Notes: generated by a model from the sequence alone, not told the origin. Shown: positions 8,477 to 17,208, numbered from the stretch's first letter. The stretch: 64,000 bases of DNA from CAXXHQ01 sp963665265 (GCA_963665265.2 OY762224.2:310001-374000), one strand, 5' to 3'. Translations and numbers: made by a program.

Positions 8477-9247
8477 TTACCAGCCGGCGGTCAAAACCTC
8501 GGCGATGTGTAACGCCCGCACATGTTGCGCCGTCGGCTCGCGCTTCAACACGCCGCCGAAGTGCATGATGCAGCTTGCGTCGCACGAAACGACGTAATCG
8601 GCCCCGCTCTTCAACACGTTCGCGACTTTCGTCTTGCCCATCTCAATCGACATGCCGGGCATCTTCACGCTGAACGTGCCGCCGAATCCGCAACATTCCT
8701 CGACGTTCGGCAATTCGCTGAACTCCAAGCCGCGCACGCTTTGCAACAACTTCCGCGGCTGCTCGACGATGCTCAACTCGCGCCGGCCGTGACAACCGCT
8801 GTGCAGCGTCACTTTATGGGGGAACGTCGCGCCGGTGTCTTCGACTTTCATATGATCGACGAGAAATTCGGTCAACTCGAAAACCCGCTTCCCCACTCGC
8901 ACCGTCTCCTCGCACGAATCGACGTGGCCGAAGAACTCGCGACACATCGCCGCGCAAGAGCCCGAGGGAGTGACGATCCAGCGATGATCGCCGAAACATT
9001 CGCAGAAATGCCGAACCACCGGCTTCGCCTCCTCCCAATATCCCGAGTTGAAGGCGGGCTGCCCGCAACAAGTTTGACGATCGGGAAAGACGACCTTGGC
9101 GCCGAATCGTTCAAGCAACGCGGCCGTCGCCTTGGCCACGTTCGGAAATATCTGATCGACGTAACAAGGCACGAACAAAGCGACCGTCTCGCCCTTCTCG
9201 AACGGGGCGTCGTTGGAAAACGAATCGCGCTGCGCGGAATCTGTCAT
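8477..9247 (-). CDS. lutA: Lactate utilization protein A (CCG-domain protein)
   Basis: 256 residues from the ATG at 9247, chosen because GGGAGA lies about ten bases upstream and the longer reading lacks family similarity. Two CCG domains are seen: 'TCCGQPAFNSGY' with 'PSGSCAAMC', and 'ECCGFGGTFSVK' with 'SCDASCIMH'. These bind an Fe-S cluster and interact with the other Lut subunits in LutA/YkgE. It is the first gene of the minus-strand lut unit; 90 bases separate it from the dehydrogenase gene. Function as a lactate-oxidation subunit is well supported by the presence of lutB and lutC. Confidence 0.92.
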   Translation of the reverse strand: MTDSAQRDSFSNDAPFEKGETVALFVPCYVDQIFPNVAKATAALLERFGAKVVFPDRQTCCGQPAFNSGYWEEAKPVVRHFCECFGDHRWIVTPSGSCAAMCREFFGHVDSCEETVRVGKRVFELTEFLVDHMKVEDTGATFPHKVTLHSGCHGRRELSIVEQPRKLLQSVRGLEFSELPNVEECCGFGGTFSVKMPGMSIEMGKTKVANVLKSGADYVVSCDASCIMHFGGVLKREPTAQHVRALHIAEVLTAGW

Positions 9248-9429
9248 CGCCGAAAATCTCCCTTTCCTCGGGTTATACCTCTTTTGGTCGCGCAGTTCCA
9301 GGGGCGAATTCAAGCACCGACGACAGCCTCGCTTCGCACAGTGGCCGATTCCTTTCAAAAGCGTTAGAATGGGGGGCGTTCCCCCTGCAAAAAACACATC
9401 GCCGCCGACCGCCGCAGACGCCTCGTTTT

Positions 9430-10707
9430 ATGATCGCCAATTCATTCATCTCGGCTTTGCTTTTTTCAACGGTCCTCTTCGCCGCTGCGCCGAGCGACTC
9501 CGACTCGCAAGTCGGCGCGCTCGTCCGTCAATTAAACGACGACCGATTCTCCGCCCGCGAAGAAGCCGAACGAGCCCTCCTCGAAATCGGCCCTCGCGCG
9601 CTGGCCGCCCTGCCGAAAACCTCCGAAGACTTGCCCGCCGAAACCGTCGAGCGAGTGAAACGCATTCGCCGCAAACTGCAACAGCAGTCGGCGAACGATT
9701 CAATTCGGGCCTCGCAAATCACCTTCTCTGGCGAATCGGTTCCGCTTTCAAAAGTTATCGACGCCCTCAGCTCGCAATCAAAAAACGCGCTCATCGACGA
9801 CCGGGCCTCTCGCGGCCAACCGGTCCTCGATCCGACCGTCTCGGTTCGCTTCGATAAAACGCCGTTTTGGGAGGCGTTCGACGCGACCCTCGCAAAAGCG
9901 AACATGCGATTCTATCCCTACGGTCGCCCCGGCGCGTTGTCGCTCCTCGCGCGAGGAGACGAATCGCCCCCGCCCGAAAAAAGCGTCTTTCGTCACGAAG
10001 CCTTCCGCTTCGCCACGACCGGCGTCAGCTCAAAACGAAACCTACAGACCGAAGATGAAGGCCTCACCCAACTTCGCTTAGAAATCGCTTGGGAGCCGCG
10101 AATTAAACCGATCGTCATCTACCAAGACTCGAACGCCGTCACGGCCGCCGACGATCAAGGCCGACCGCTACGACCGATCTCCGAAAACGCCGCCGTCGAA
10201 GTGCCCGACTTCGGCGACTCCTCGGCAACGGAACTAAACCTCGGATTCCGCTCCCCGCCCCGCGACGCCAAGGAAATCGCCAAACTCGAAGGAAAAATCA
10301 CGGCCGTACTCCCTAGCGAAACGGCCGAGTTCCGCTTTTCGAACCTGAAAAATTTTAAGCGAACCGAACGACGCATCGCCGACGCAACCGTCACGCTTAC
10401 CGACGTTCACCGCGAAGGAGACGCCTGGGCGTTCCGTCTGCTCGTTCAATTCCAACGCCCCGACGACGCCTTCGCCTCGCATCGCGGCTGGACTTACAAA
10501 AACGAAGTCGTTCTCGAAACCGTCGACGGCAAAACGATCCCCTTCGACCGCTGCGAACGATTCATGCAAAGCGAATCGGCCATGGGCGTCGTCTATTTCA
10601 TCGCCACCGACAAACCGCTCGACGGCGCCACGTTCGTTTACAAATCGCCCACGGCCATCCTGCGGGTCGAAATCCCCTTCCGCTTCGAACGCATTCCGCT
10701 GCCGTAG
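9430..10707 (+). CDS. Exported protein of unknown function (planctomycete type)
   Basis: 425 residues. An N-terminal signal peptide (about residues 1-20, 'SALLFSTVLFAAAPSD') is followed by one HEAT-like helical pair (LVRQLNDDRFSAREEAERAL...) of the sort common at the N-termini of planctomycete exported proteins. Residues about 95-160 resemble a secretin/STN-like short domain ('VPLSKVIDALSSQSKNALIDD'), and the rest is beta-rich. No catalytic motif was recognised. It is divergently oriented from lutA and sits 41 bases upstream of mutY. The likely location is periplasm or outer compartment; no function is proposed. Confidence 0.8.
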   Translation: MIANSFISALLFSTVLFAAAPSDSDSQVGALVRQLNDDRFSAREEAERALLEIGPRALAALPKTSEDLPAETVERVKRIRRKLQQQSANDSIRASQITFSGESVPLSKVIDALSSQSKNALIDDRASRGQPVLDPTVSVRFDKTPFWEAFDATLAKANMRFYPYGRPGALSLLARGDESPPPEKSVFRHEAFRFATTGVSSKRNLQTEDEGLTQLRLEIAWEPRIKPIVIYQDSNAVTAADDQGRPLRPISENAAVEVPDFGDSSATELNLGFRSPPRDAKEIAKLEGKITAVLPSETAEFRFSNLKNFKRTERRIADATVTLTDVHREGDAWAFRLLVQFQRPDDAFASHRGWTYKNEVVLETVDGKTIPFDRCERFMQSESAMGVVYFIATDKPLDGATFVYKSPTAILRVEIPFRFERIPLP

Positions 10708-10714
10708 ATTCCAT

Positions 10715-10777
10715 CGGCGCTCACAGAGCGCCCTACATCCGACGCCCTATGCCCGACACTCTACGCCCTACCGACCT
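10715..10777 (+). repeat. CCCTAYGCCC-type spacer element before mutY
   Basis: The spacer and the first codons contain repeated units of the form 'gccctatgcccgac' and 'ctacgccctacc', plus a small palindrome 'gcgctcacagagcgc'. Related pyrimidine-rich units recur before trpC, purH, phoB and etfA and after one PEP-CTERM gene. Confidence 0.5.
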
Positions 10778-11861
10778 GACTGCTTTACGAAGGCGCGTCG
10801 GAGCATGGTTCGATCGGCATGCGAAAGATTTTCCTTGGCGAGGAACCCGCGACGCCTATGCCGTTTGGATCAGCGAGATCATGCTGCAACAAACGCAGGT
10901 CTCGACGGTCCGTTCCTACTTCACGCGGTTTATGGAAGAGTTCCCGACGGTCGAGGCGTTAGCCGTCGCCAAAGAGGAACGCGTTCTCCGTCTTTGGGAA
11001 GGCTTAGGCTATTACCGCCGTGCGCGGCAAATGCATGCGGCGGCGAAAATCATCGTCGCCGAGTTCCACGGAATTTTTCCCGGCGATTCGGAATCCGCCC
11101 AACGACTCCCCGGCGTGGGTCGCTACACGGCCGGCGCGATCCTCTCGATCGCTTATGACCGCCGCGAACCGATCCTCGAAGCGAACACGATCCGGCTTTT
11201 TAGCCGCTTACTCGCCTACGAAGGAGACGCCGATTCGACCGTCGGGCGAGAGACGCTTTGGGCGTTGGCCGAGCGAATCGTGCCGCAAAAATCGCCGGGC
11301 CGATTCAATCAGGCGCTCATGGAGATCGGCCGCGAAGTCTGCAAGTCGCGCAATCCCGATTGCGACTCCTGCCCGTTGCAGCCGTACTGCCGCGCTCGGC
11401 AATTGAACAAGCAAAACGAGCTGCCGCGCCGCAGACCTAAAAAAGAAATTACGCAATGCCGCGAAACTGCCGTCGTCGTTCGTCGCCGAGGAAAAATTCT
11501 TCTTGTTAAGCGAGAAGCGGACGAACGCTGGGCGGGCCTCTGGGACTTCCCCCGCGCGTTCGATTCCCTTGCTCACGACGCCGCCGATGCGCCGTCCGAC
11601 GAAACGCTCATGGAAACGATTCAAAAGAAATTCGGTCTTACCGTTCAATTCGGCGGCCTCGTCGCCGAAATCCGGCATAGCGTCACGCGATTCCGCATTA
11701 CGCTTGAATGCCGTGAAGCGGAGTTTAGAAGCGAGACGAAAAACGCCGCGTCGAAAGCCGAGATGAAATGGGTCCGCCCCTCCGAGTTGGAACAATATCC
11801 GCTTAGCAGCCCGGCGAGACAGTTGGCGCGACGCTTCGCTTCGCCGCAAGGAAGGAAATAG
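10749..11861 (+). CDS. mutY: A/G-specific adenine glycosylase
   Basis: 370 residues. Removes adenine mispaired with 8-oxoguanine or G in base excision repair. Seen are the catalytic glutamate in 'SEIMLQQTQV' (E43), the helix-hairpin-helix 'LPGVGRYTAGAI' (120-131), the 4Fe-4S loop C198-x6-C205-x2-C208-x5-C214, and a C-terminal NUDIX-like 8-oxoG recognition domain (from about 230). The position of the second catalytic residue, normally Asp in an 'LDGNV'-like motif, reads 'LEANTIR' here, so Glu144 replaces Asp; the charge is kept. The ATG lies within a C-rich repeat spacer with no obvious Shine-Dalgarno sequence. Otherwise a complete, intact gene. Confidence 0.93.
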   Translation: MPDTLRPTDLTALRRRVGAWFDRHAKDFPWRGTRDAYAVWISEIMLQQTQVSTVRSYFTRFMEEFPTVEALAVAKEERVLRLWEGLGYYRRARQMHAAAKIIVAEFHGIFPGDSESAQRLPGVGRYTAGAILSIAYDRREPILEANTIRLFSRLLAYEGDADSTVGRETLWALAERIVPQKSPGRFNQALMEIGREVCKSRNPDCDSCPLQPYCRARQLNKQNELPRRRPKKEITQCRETAVVVRRRGKILLVKREADERWAGLWDFPRAFDSLAHDAADAPSDETLMETIQKKFGLTVQFGGLVAEIRHSVTRFRITLECREAEFRSETKNAASKAEMKWVRPSELEQYPLSSPARQLARRFASPQGRK

Positions 11862-11938
11862 CCGCAAAAGAACGCATAGATCACGAAAGATTTTTTAACG
11901 ACGCTTTGCCGCTCGCTCCTCAAGCCAGGCAGCTCAGG

Positions 11939-11974
11939 TTCTTGAACCCGAGCCGCGCCGGCGGCAAGAGCGAC
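11939..11974 (+). repeat. Dispersed repeat family B, copy 2 (truncated)
   Basis: TTCTTGAACCCGAGCCGCG followed by 'ccggcggcaagagcgac'; matches the 5' half of the copies at 4967 and 14715 and then diverges. Confidence 0.75.
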
Positions 11975-12467
11975 ATGGCTACTTAGGTCGAGAAATCTGA
12001 ACCGCAAAAAAGATTATGGACGCCTTTTTAAGCCGAAAAATCGAAATTTTCCGGATCGGCGAATTGTCCTATCTTTATTTACCTCGGAGACGCCGAGGAG
12101 GCGAAGACGACGGAACGCTCCTCGGCGCTAGAGCGCCCTACGGCGCAATACCGTAAATCGTCAGGGGCGGGGCGCAGTGCAAGCGGCGGCAAGGTCGGCC
12201 CGCCGGAGGCCGATTGCCGAAAATGAATCAAATTGTCAAAGAGCGGAGGAAAGGTCGCCAGTCTTTCCGACGAGAATCTCGTCGTGGAGAATTGTCGCGA
12301 AAGGGCTGGCCCAATTTCCAGTGAAAACTGATTTTTCTTCGACGCCAGGTAACAATCGGGAGAGAAGAACGCTCCGTTTTTAGCGTCAGCGGTCAGCGAT
12401 CAGCAAGACGAGAGAAACCGAGAAGGAACGCCAATAGACGCGAATAATTCACCGCAAGGCGCAATTT

Positions 12468-12491
12468 TCACCACCAAGTCACAAAGAGACG
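12468..12491 (+). repeat. Dispersed repeat family D, degenerate copy
   Basis: 'tcaccaccaagtcacaaag' followed by 'agac'; a diverged member of the family that brackets the GxxExxY gene near 20.7-21.2 kb. Confidence 0.6.
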
Positions 12492-12516
12492 GAGAACGCA
12501 AAAGGACGGTGAAATA

Positions 12517-12580
12517 CTCAAGCCTGAAAGGCATGCGGCGGATAGCCCCAGGTTGTCGCGCAGCTACTACCTGGGGTTCG
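12517..12580 (+). repeat. Dispersed repeat family C, copy 1
   Basis: 'ctcaagcctgaaaggcatgc' followed by a segment with inverted halves CCCCAGGT and ACCTGGGG. The second copy is at 20011-20058, ending differently. Confidence 0.7.
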
Positions 12581-12758
12581 CCGTGTCTCAACTCCCCAAA
12601 ACCCTGAAGGGTTTAGTAGCGAGGGAGAATCCGCAGCGCCAGGACGCATGCAAAAACACAAAGCCTCCGTTAATGGGCATATTCATCAATTCAAATCCTG
12701 TCGACCAGTCACGTTAGGCAGCCGATGGCGGAATTGCAATGCGGCTCAAAAGATGCGA

Positions 12759-12786
12759 TTGATGGCGCTCGGGCATTTGATATAAT
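12759..12786 (+). promoter_or_regulatory. Sigma70-like promoter upstream of the radical SAM gene
   Basis: TTGATG (12759-12764), a 16-base spacer and a perfect TATAAT (12781-12786). It points toward the radical SAM gene roughly 190 bases downstream, leaving a leader that contains two mini-frames. This is the best consensus-type promoter I see in the window. Confidence 0.55.
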
Positions 12787-12979
12787 GAACGCATGTATAT
12801 ACACCCCTCCCCGCGTCGCATCGAGCCTATTCGCGCAGGTCTGATGCTGCTGCAACCGCCTAGGCCGCGTTTAATATCCGATTTGCCGACTTGTCGTTCA
12901 TAGCCGGCATGCTTGAAAAAGAGGTGTCGTTTGCGGCGTTGGACATAACGGAAAGTAGGGGACGGCGCAACTGCCCGCT

Positions 12980-13954
12980 TTGAGAAAGTCGACCACGGTG
13001 ACTCAAGTAATCCGAATGGACCGAAAATCGGCGGCGCTCACGCCCTCCAGCCTGGCTTGCCTGGCTCATATTCCCACAGTCAACCTGACGGCCGGTTGTG
13101 CGCATGAGTGTCGCTACTGTTACGCCCGCGGCTACCTCACGCACCCAGGCAATGGTAATGTCACTTTCTACACGAACACGCTTGCCAAGCTGCGGGACGA
13201 GCTACGGCGCAAACGCAAGAAGCCAACCACCGTGTATTTCAGTCCTTCGAGTGATCCATTCCAACCAGTTCCTGAAGTCCTGAACATGGCTTATGACGTG
13301 TTCAAATTTCTTTTGGAGTCGGAGATTGGGGTGGTCTTTGTTACCAAAGGGCGGATTCCTGAGCGACACCGCAGATTGCTTGCCGCCCATGCCCCGCTGG
13401 TCCAGGGGCGGATAGGGCTGATTACGCTTGAACCAAGAACCGTTGCTGCGTTTGAGCCTGGCGCAGCGACGCCGGAAGTGCGGTTGGCGCAAGCCGCCGA
13501 CTTAATCGGCGCACATATCCCAGTCGAAGCGAGGCTCGATCCAATTCTGCCCGGCTTGACCGACGGCGGAGACTGCCTGGAACCGCTCTGTGAGGCATTA
13601 ACCCGCGTCGGCGTGCGTAAAATTGCGGCCAGCGTTCTCTTTCTTCGGCCGGCGGTGGTCGGATCGTTGCGGCGGCATGTTAAGGACAAGCTGATGCTCA
13701 ATAGGCTCTTCGACCGCTTCGCCAACGCCGCGCCTCTGGCGATCCATGCGGGCAACAGTCGAATAAGGGCGCTTCCGACTTCCGCTCGTCTTGATATCTT
13801 CGAGCGTCTGAAATCCATCGCAGGTTGTTACGGCATGGAGGTCCTCGTCTGCTCCTGCAAGAACCCGGACATCTCCGCCGGCTCTTGCCACATTTCGGGC
13901 CGCTGGCCGCCTACGACTCGTGGTGATAGTCAACTAGGACTGTTCCAACCGTAG
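12980..13954 (+). CDS. Radical SAM protein of the spore-photoproduct-lyase-like group
   Basis: Up to 324 residues. The radical SAM cluster motif is C40-x3-C44-x2-C47 (CAHECRYC), followed by 'FSPSSDPFQPVPEVL', 'VVFVTKGRIPERH' and 'RLDPILPGLTD', a pattern shared with SplB-like radical SAM proteins. Three cysteines near the C-terminus (CSCKNPDISAGSC) could bind a second metal site. The start is uncertain: TTG 12980, GTG 12998 and ATG 13016 are all in frame and none has a strong ribosome binding site; the conserved core begins at 'RKSAALTPSSLA'. Such proteins cleave SAM to start radical chemistry, but the substrate is unknown. The next gene begins 23 bases downstream, so the two are probably an operon. 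Confidence 0.85.
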   Translation: MRKSTTVTQVIRMDRKSAALTPSSLACLAHIPTVNLTAGCAHECRYCYARGYLTHPGNGNVTFYTNTLAKLRDELRRKRKKPTTVYFSPSSDPFQPVPEVLNMAYDVFKFLLESEIGVVFVTKGRIPERHRRLLAAHAPLVQGRIGLITLEPRTVAAFEPGAATPEVRLAQAADLIGAHIPVEARLDPILPGLTDGGDCLEPLCEALTRVGVRKIAASVLFLRPAVVGSLRRHVKDKLMLNRLFDRFANAAPLAIHAGNSRIRALPTSARLDIFERLKSIAGCYGMEVLVCSCKNPDISAGSCHISGRWPPTTRGDSQLGLFQP

Positions 13955-13977
13955 CAGCCGCGTAGAAAGGCGCCCCC

Positions 13978-14706
13978 GTGGATCGTCTGCAAAGGTATAA
14001 CCAGCGTTTGGTGCGAAACGCATTGCGGGAACCGCGACTCCTGACGAATCTTGACGTGACGGCGGGCCGCCGAATTCGCGTCACGAGCATGACGTGGGAC
14101 GAGTACTGGGGGCAGTGCAGTCCCTTGGCGACGGAAATCGCACAACTGAGAACAGCTTGGGCTGCTTTGATCGCCAGGAACTTTGCCAATAATCTCCGGC
14201 CCGAATTTGTCCGCGCATACTTCCTGTTACTCCGCAGATGTCTGGACTGCCATGCTGACGGGCAGAACATGCTCGCTGTACTAAGGAAGATTGTCGGCTT
14301 TGAGACGATTCATGTATCCGGGGATTGCGGCGGTTCGGCTGCGGCCATCGCCAGCGCGAGACACCCCGTATATCTGCTCAGCAAACTAGTAAACCCCCGC
14401 TCACCAGAGAACCCAAAGTACCTGCCCCTTATATGTCCGTATGGAACTTCGCCTGAAACGCCTCCTCTCTATTGGCATTATAGGCGAATTCCGCTGATGC
14501 GGACCAATGGCATCCAGCTATTCGTATATCCACCAACTGAGGTCTGCAATCGCCCATTGAGTCATACGCTCATCGGCCAGCTATTCGCGTGCCTTACGCC
14601 AAGAACCGATCCGTGGATTCGGGAGCGGAGTCAATCGCTCTATGAACGACGCCAAGCCGTAGGGTGCGTGCTCGCACGCACCGCCAACGATTTCTCTGCC
14701 GAATAG
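13978..14706 (+). CDS. Unknown protein encoded with the radical SAM gene
   Basis: 242 residues from a GTG start with AGAAAGG about ten bases upstream. I do not recognise the family. Visible features are an N-terminal helical, arginine-rich region, 'CLDCHADGQN' and 'GDCGGSAAA' cysteine-containing segments in the middle, and 'HYRRIPLMRTNGIQLFVYPP' further on. There is no signal peptide or membrane helix. The last 18 or so residues are translated from a dispersed palindromic repeat (14659-14682) and what follows it, so the natural C-terminus may have been replaced. Close spacing to the radical SAM gene suggests a substrate or partner protein; that is inference. Confidence 0.7.
   Translation: MDRLQRYNQRLVRNALREPRLLTNLDVTAGRRIRVTSMTWDEYWGQCSPLATEIAQLRTAWAALIARNFANNLRPEFVRAYFLLLRRCLDCHADGQNMLAVLRKIVGFETIHVSGDCGGSAAAIASARHPVYLLSKLVNPRSPENPKYLPLICPYGTSPETPPLYWHYRRIPLMRTNGIQLFVYPPTEVCNRPLSHTLIGQLFACLTPRTDPWIRERSQSLYERRQAVGCVLARTANDFSAE
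14659..14682 (+). repeat. Dispersed palindromic repeat family A, copy 2 (inside a reading frame)
   Basis: GTAGG followed by GTGCGTGCTCGCACGCAC. It lies in frame in the last codons of the unknown gene, giving the residues 'VGCVLAR' there. Confidence 0.85.
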
Positions 14707-14714
14707 CTCGGCGC

Positions 14715-14860
14715 CTTGAACCCGAGCCGCGCCGGCGGCAAGAGGCAATCGCCCTTATTCCGAGGTCCAAATTCGTCGGGACATTATCGCCAGCCCAAAA
14801 ATACAAAGCTCCGATCTCGCAATTTCTTTTGCGCTCTTTGCGATCTTTCGCGGCAATTGG
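14715..14860 (+). repeat. Dispersed repeat family B, long copy
   Basis: Starts 'cttgaacccgagccgcgcc', continues through 'aagaggcaatcgcccttatt' and 'acaaagctccgat' to 'ttcgcggcaat'. The same order of segments, over about 125 bases, is found at 20425-20550; the copies at 4967 and 11939 keep only the 5' part. Confidence 0.75.
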
Positions 14861-14994
14861 CGTTTATTCGCGGTTAGCGGGATAGTTGTTGCACGGTGAA
14901 AACGCAAGTAAAATGCAACGCAAACGCCGAGCTGCAGCTCGCCTTATCCTCTCCGTTCCAGAGAACCTCGCAACAAATTACGCCGAGGAAAACC

Positions 14995-17208
14995 ATGTCT
15001 ACATTCGCAATTCGAGTCGTAAGCTTCGCGGCCGCGCTTGCCGTCACCGCCGCGTGGGGCGCAGATTACCAAGTTCAATTTCCCGCAGACGAATCGTGCG
15101 GACTTGTCACCGCATGCCGTCCGCCGCGACTCGAGCATGGCATGCTCGAAATCGGCTATCATGATCGCGTTCTGGGTTACGCCGAGGGCAAAATGACTCT
15201 TTCGTCCGAAGACTGGGTCCTGCTCGATCTATCATCGGAGAGCGAGACTCAGCGTTCGGCGCTTCGCAAGCTTCGCGATTCCCAGATCCAAGGCCTGCGA
15301 ATCTCAGGCGGAACGCTCGACCGCGAAACATTGACCGCCGTCGTCTCCATCCCCACGCTCGAATTGCTCGATATCCGAGGCTGCAAACTCACCGGCAACG
15401 ATCTCTTCGCCGACTTGCCTCCCGCCAAAAAACTCGCCGATTTCCGATTGCAAGCTGATATTTCCCAACTTGCGACGGCCAATTTGGCCACTTGGCTGAA
15501 ATCGTGCGAGCAACTCCACTACCTCTATACCGCCCCCGCCCTTCCCGTCAAAGCTTGGGTGTTGCTGCGAAATCACCCTGCATTGAGCTTCGTCAATGTC
15601 TCCATGGACCGCGACGCCGCCAAAGCGATGGATTGCCTCGCGAGCCTTCCCAATCTCCGCGGACTGAATCTCAAAATCGACGATGACGCCGACCCCGCTT
15701 TCCTAAAACGGTTGTCTAACCTCTCAACCGTTCAGTGGATCAACTGGTCCTCGGACCACATCGGAAAGGCGGAACTCGAAGCGCTGGAGCGTATGGAAGG
15801 TCTTCGCTCGCTCGTGCTCCAAGGCGGCGTTCGCATCGCCGCCGACTTCCCCGAGGGACTTGCTTCCCTGCCGCGTCTCGAACTCCTTGCGATCAACGCG
15901 GGGCGGCGCGATGACAACCCGGCGTCGCTTCTTCGCGCGCTAGTCGCGATGCCGGCGCTCGCAGACTGGCCGTCGCTCGACAATCTTGATTCCGACGGGT
16001 TCGCTCTTCTCGCGCAGCGCCGCAACTTACGTGCGTTGGACATTTTCGGCATCGACTCGAAAGTGGACCGCGCCGCGCTGAAGTCATGGTTGAGCCAACT
16101 CAAACTTGAAAGCCTAAGCCTGAGCGATAGCCAACTGGGCGACCTTCAATTCCTTTCAGGTCAAAATCGACTCGAACGCCTCGACCTCACCGTGGGCTCG
16201 TTGCCCGCCGATGGACTCGCACCCCTCGCTTCGCTTCCTTGCCTTCGGGAATTGCACTTGCGAGCGTCGGGGGCCGAGTCTTTTAGCTACGCCCCGTTGG
16301 CACGCTGTCCGAACCTGCAATCCGCGTCGATTGCTGACGAAATGATCGCCGTTCGCAATCTTCAGACGCTGGCCGATAGCCCCTCGCTTCGCTCTCTTTC
16401 AATCAACGACGGCTACCTCGACGACTCGGCCGCGAAGTGGTTGAGCCAGGCCGATCGACTCCGCGAAATTTCGCTCGGCCGGAACTGCGTCATGACCGAC
16501 GCCGGAGCGCGTATCCTCTCCGCAAAGCGGAATCTAGAATCTCTCGACCTCGGCGGAATCATTACGCGCGAAGGGGCCAATTCCCTGGCCTCGCTGCCTC
16601 GCTTGCGTCAATTGGTCGTTCGCTCCTCGACCCTTTCGGCGGAAGACCGACAGGCTTTCAAACAAAGCTTCGCTCGCATCCCCTGGCTAAGTATTCAACC
16701 GCTCAAGCCGTCGCGCGGTCCATGGCTGAAAGGCGGCGACGGCATTTTGCGAGTCGCTAACATCCAATCCCGCCCCAACGCCTGCGCAGCGCTCGAAGGC
16801 GTCGTCGCCCCGCCGCTGCACGGCAATTTGGTCACGGACCCGAGTCAAACGGTGAATCTCGAAGAGCTTCACGGCAAGGTGGCGCTCATCGATTTCTGGG
16901 GCCTGTGGTGCGGTCCCTGCATGAATATGATGCCCCTAATGTCTCATCTCCAGGAGAAGTATCGCGACCAAGGACTCGTCGTCGTGGGCGTTCACTCCGG
17001 CCGCGAATCCGCCGGCGTGAAGGACTACCTCGCCCAGCATCCCAAGCCGTGGCCAAATATCATCGACGCGGACGGAGCGTTGGAGAAAGCTTACGCCGTC
17101 GGCAGATATCCCTGCCTATTCATCATCGACCGCACCGGCACGCTCCGCGTCGCTCAACCCCATTTGGTTGGACTCGAAGACGCGATCGTCCGCTATCTCA
17201 AACAATAA
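14995..17208 (+). CDS. Exported leucine-rich-repeat protein with C-terminal TlpA/ResA-like thioredoxin domain
   Basis: 737 residues from the ATG at 14995, preferred over an upstream GTG (14896) because it has GAGG upstream and gives a clean signal peptide (RVVSFAAALAVTAAWGA). About residues 75-560 hold irregular leucine-rich repeats (for example 'LRGLNLKIDDDADPAFLKRL', 'LESLDLGGIITREGANSLAS'). The last 145 residues are a thioredoxin-fold domain of the TlpA/ResA type with 'DFWGLWCGPC' (active site at 16906-16920) and 'GRYPCLFIIDRTG'. The protein would act outside the cytoplasm as a disulfide reductase coupled to a recognition module. It stands alone, in the same direction as the small genes that follow. 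The fusion is clear; the partner is unknown. Confidence 0.85.
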   Translation: MSTFAIRVVSFAAALAVTAAWGADYQVQFPADESCGLVTACRPPRLEHGMLEIGYHDRVLGYAEGKMTLSSEDWVLLDLSSESETQRSALRKLRDSQIQGLRISGGTLDRETLTAVVSIPTLELLDIRGCKLTGNDLFADLPPAKKLADFRLQADISQLATANLATWLKSCEQLHYLYTAPALPVKAWVLLRNHPALSFVNVSMDRDAAKAMDCLASLPNLRGLNLKIDDDADPAFLKRLSNLSTVQWINWSSDHIGKAELEALERMEGLRSLVLQGGVRIAADFPEGLASLPRLELLAINAGRRDDNPASLLRALVAMPALADWPSLDNLDSDGFALLAQRRNLRALDIFGIDSKVDRAALKSWLSQLKLESLSLSDSQLGDLQFLSGQNRLERLDLTVGSLPADGLAPLASLPCLRELHLRASGAESFSYAPLARCPNLQSASIADEMIAVRNLQTLADSPSLRSLSINDGYLDDSAAKWLSQADRLREISLGRNCVMTDAGARILSAKRNLESLDLGGIITREGANSLASLPRLRQLVVRSSTLSAEDRQAFKQSFARIPWLSIQPLKPSRGPWLKGGDGILRVANIQSRPNACAALEGVVAPPLHGNLVTDPSQTVNLEELHGKVALIDFWGLWCGPCMNMMPLMSHLQEKYRDQGLVVVGVHSGRESAGVKDYLAQHPKPWPNIIDADGALEKAYAVGRYPCLFIIDRTGTLRVAQPHLVGLEDAIVRYLKQ

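Larger units (their letters stand above)
11862..12979. other. Long non-coding, repeat-bearing intergenic region
   Basis: About 1.1 kb without a convincing gene. It holds copies of repeat families B, C and D, several stretches that look like eroded repeats, and near its right end a strong promoter-like sequence. Two mini-frames follow that promoter (12793-12903, 36 codons; 12909-12983, 24 codons, whose stop overlaps the TTG of the next gene); they could be leader peptides but show no recognisable similarity. Confidence 0.6.

Noticed and set aside
7418..9367. Plus-strand frames (about 311 and 281 codons) opposite the dehydrogenase and lutA
   Set aside because: Arg/His/Leu-rich shadow translations; the minus-strand frames carry intact Fe-ADH and CCG-domain motifs.
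12177..12383. 68-codon plus-strand frame in the gap after mutY
   Set aside because: Arg/Ser-rich, no ribosome binding site, and located among degenerate repeats.
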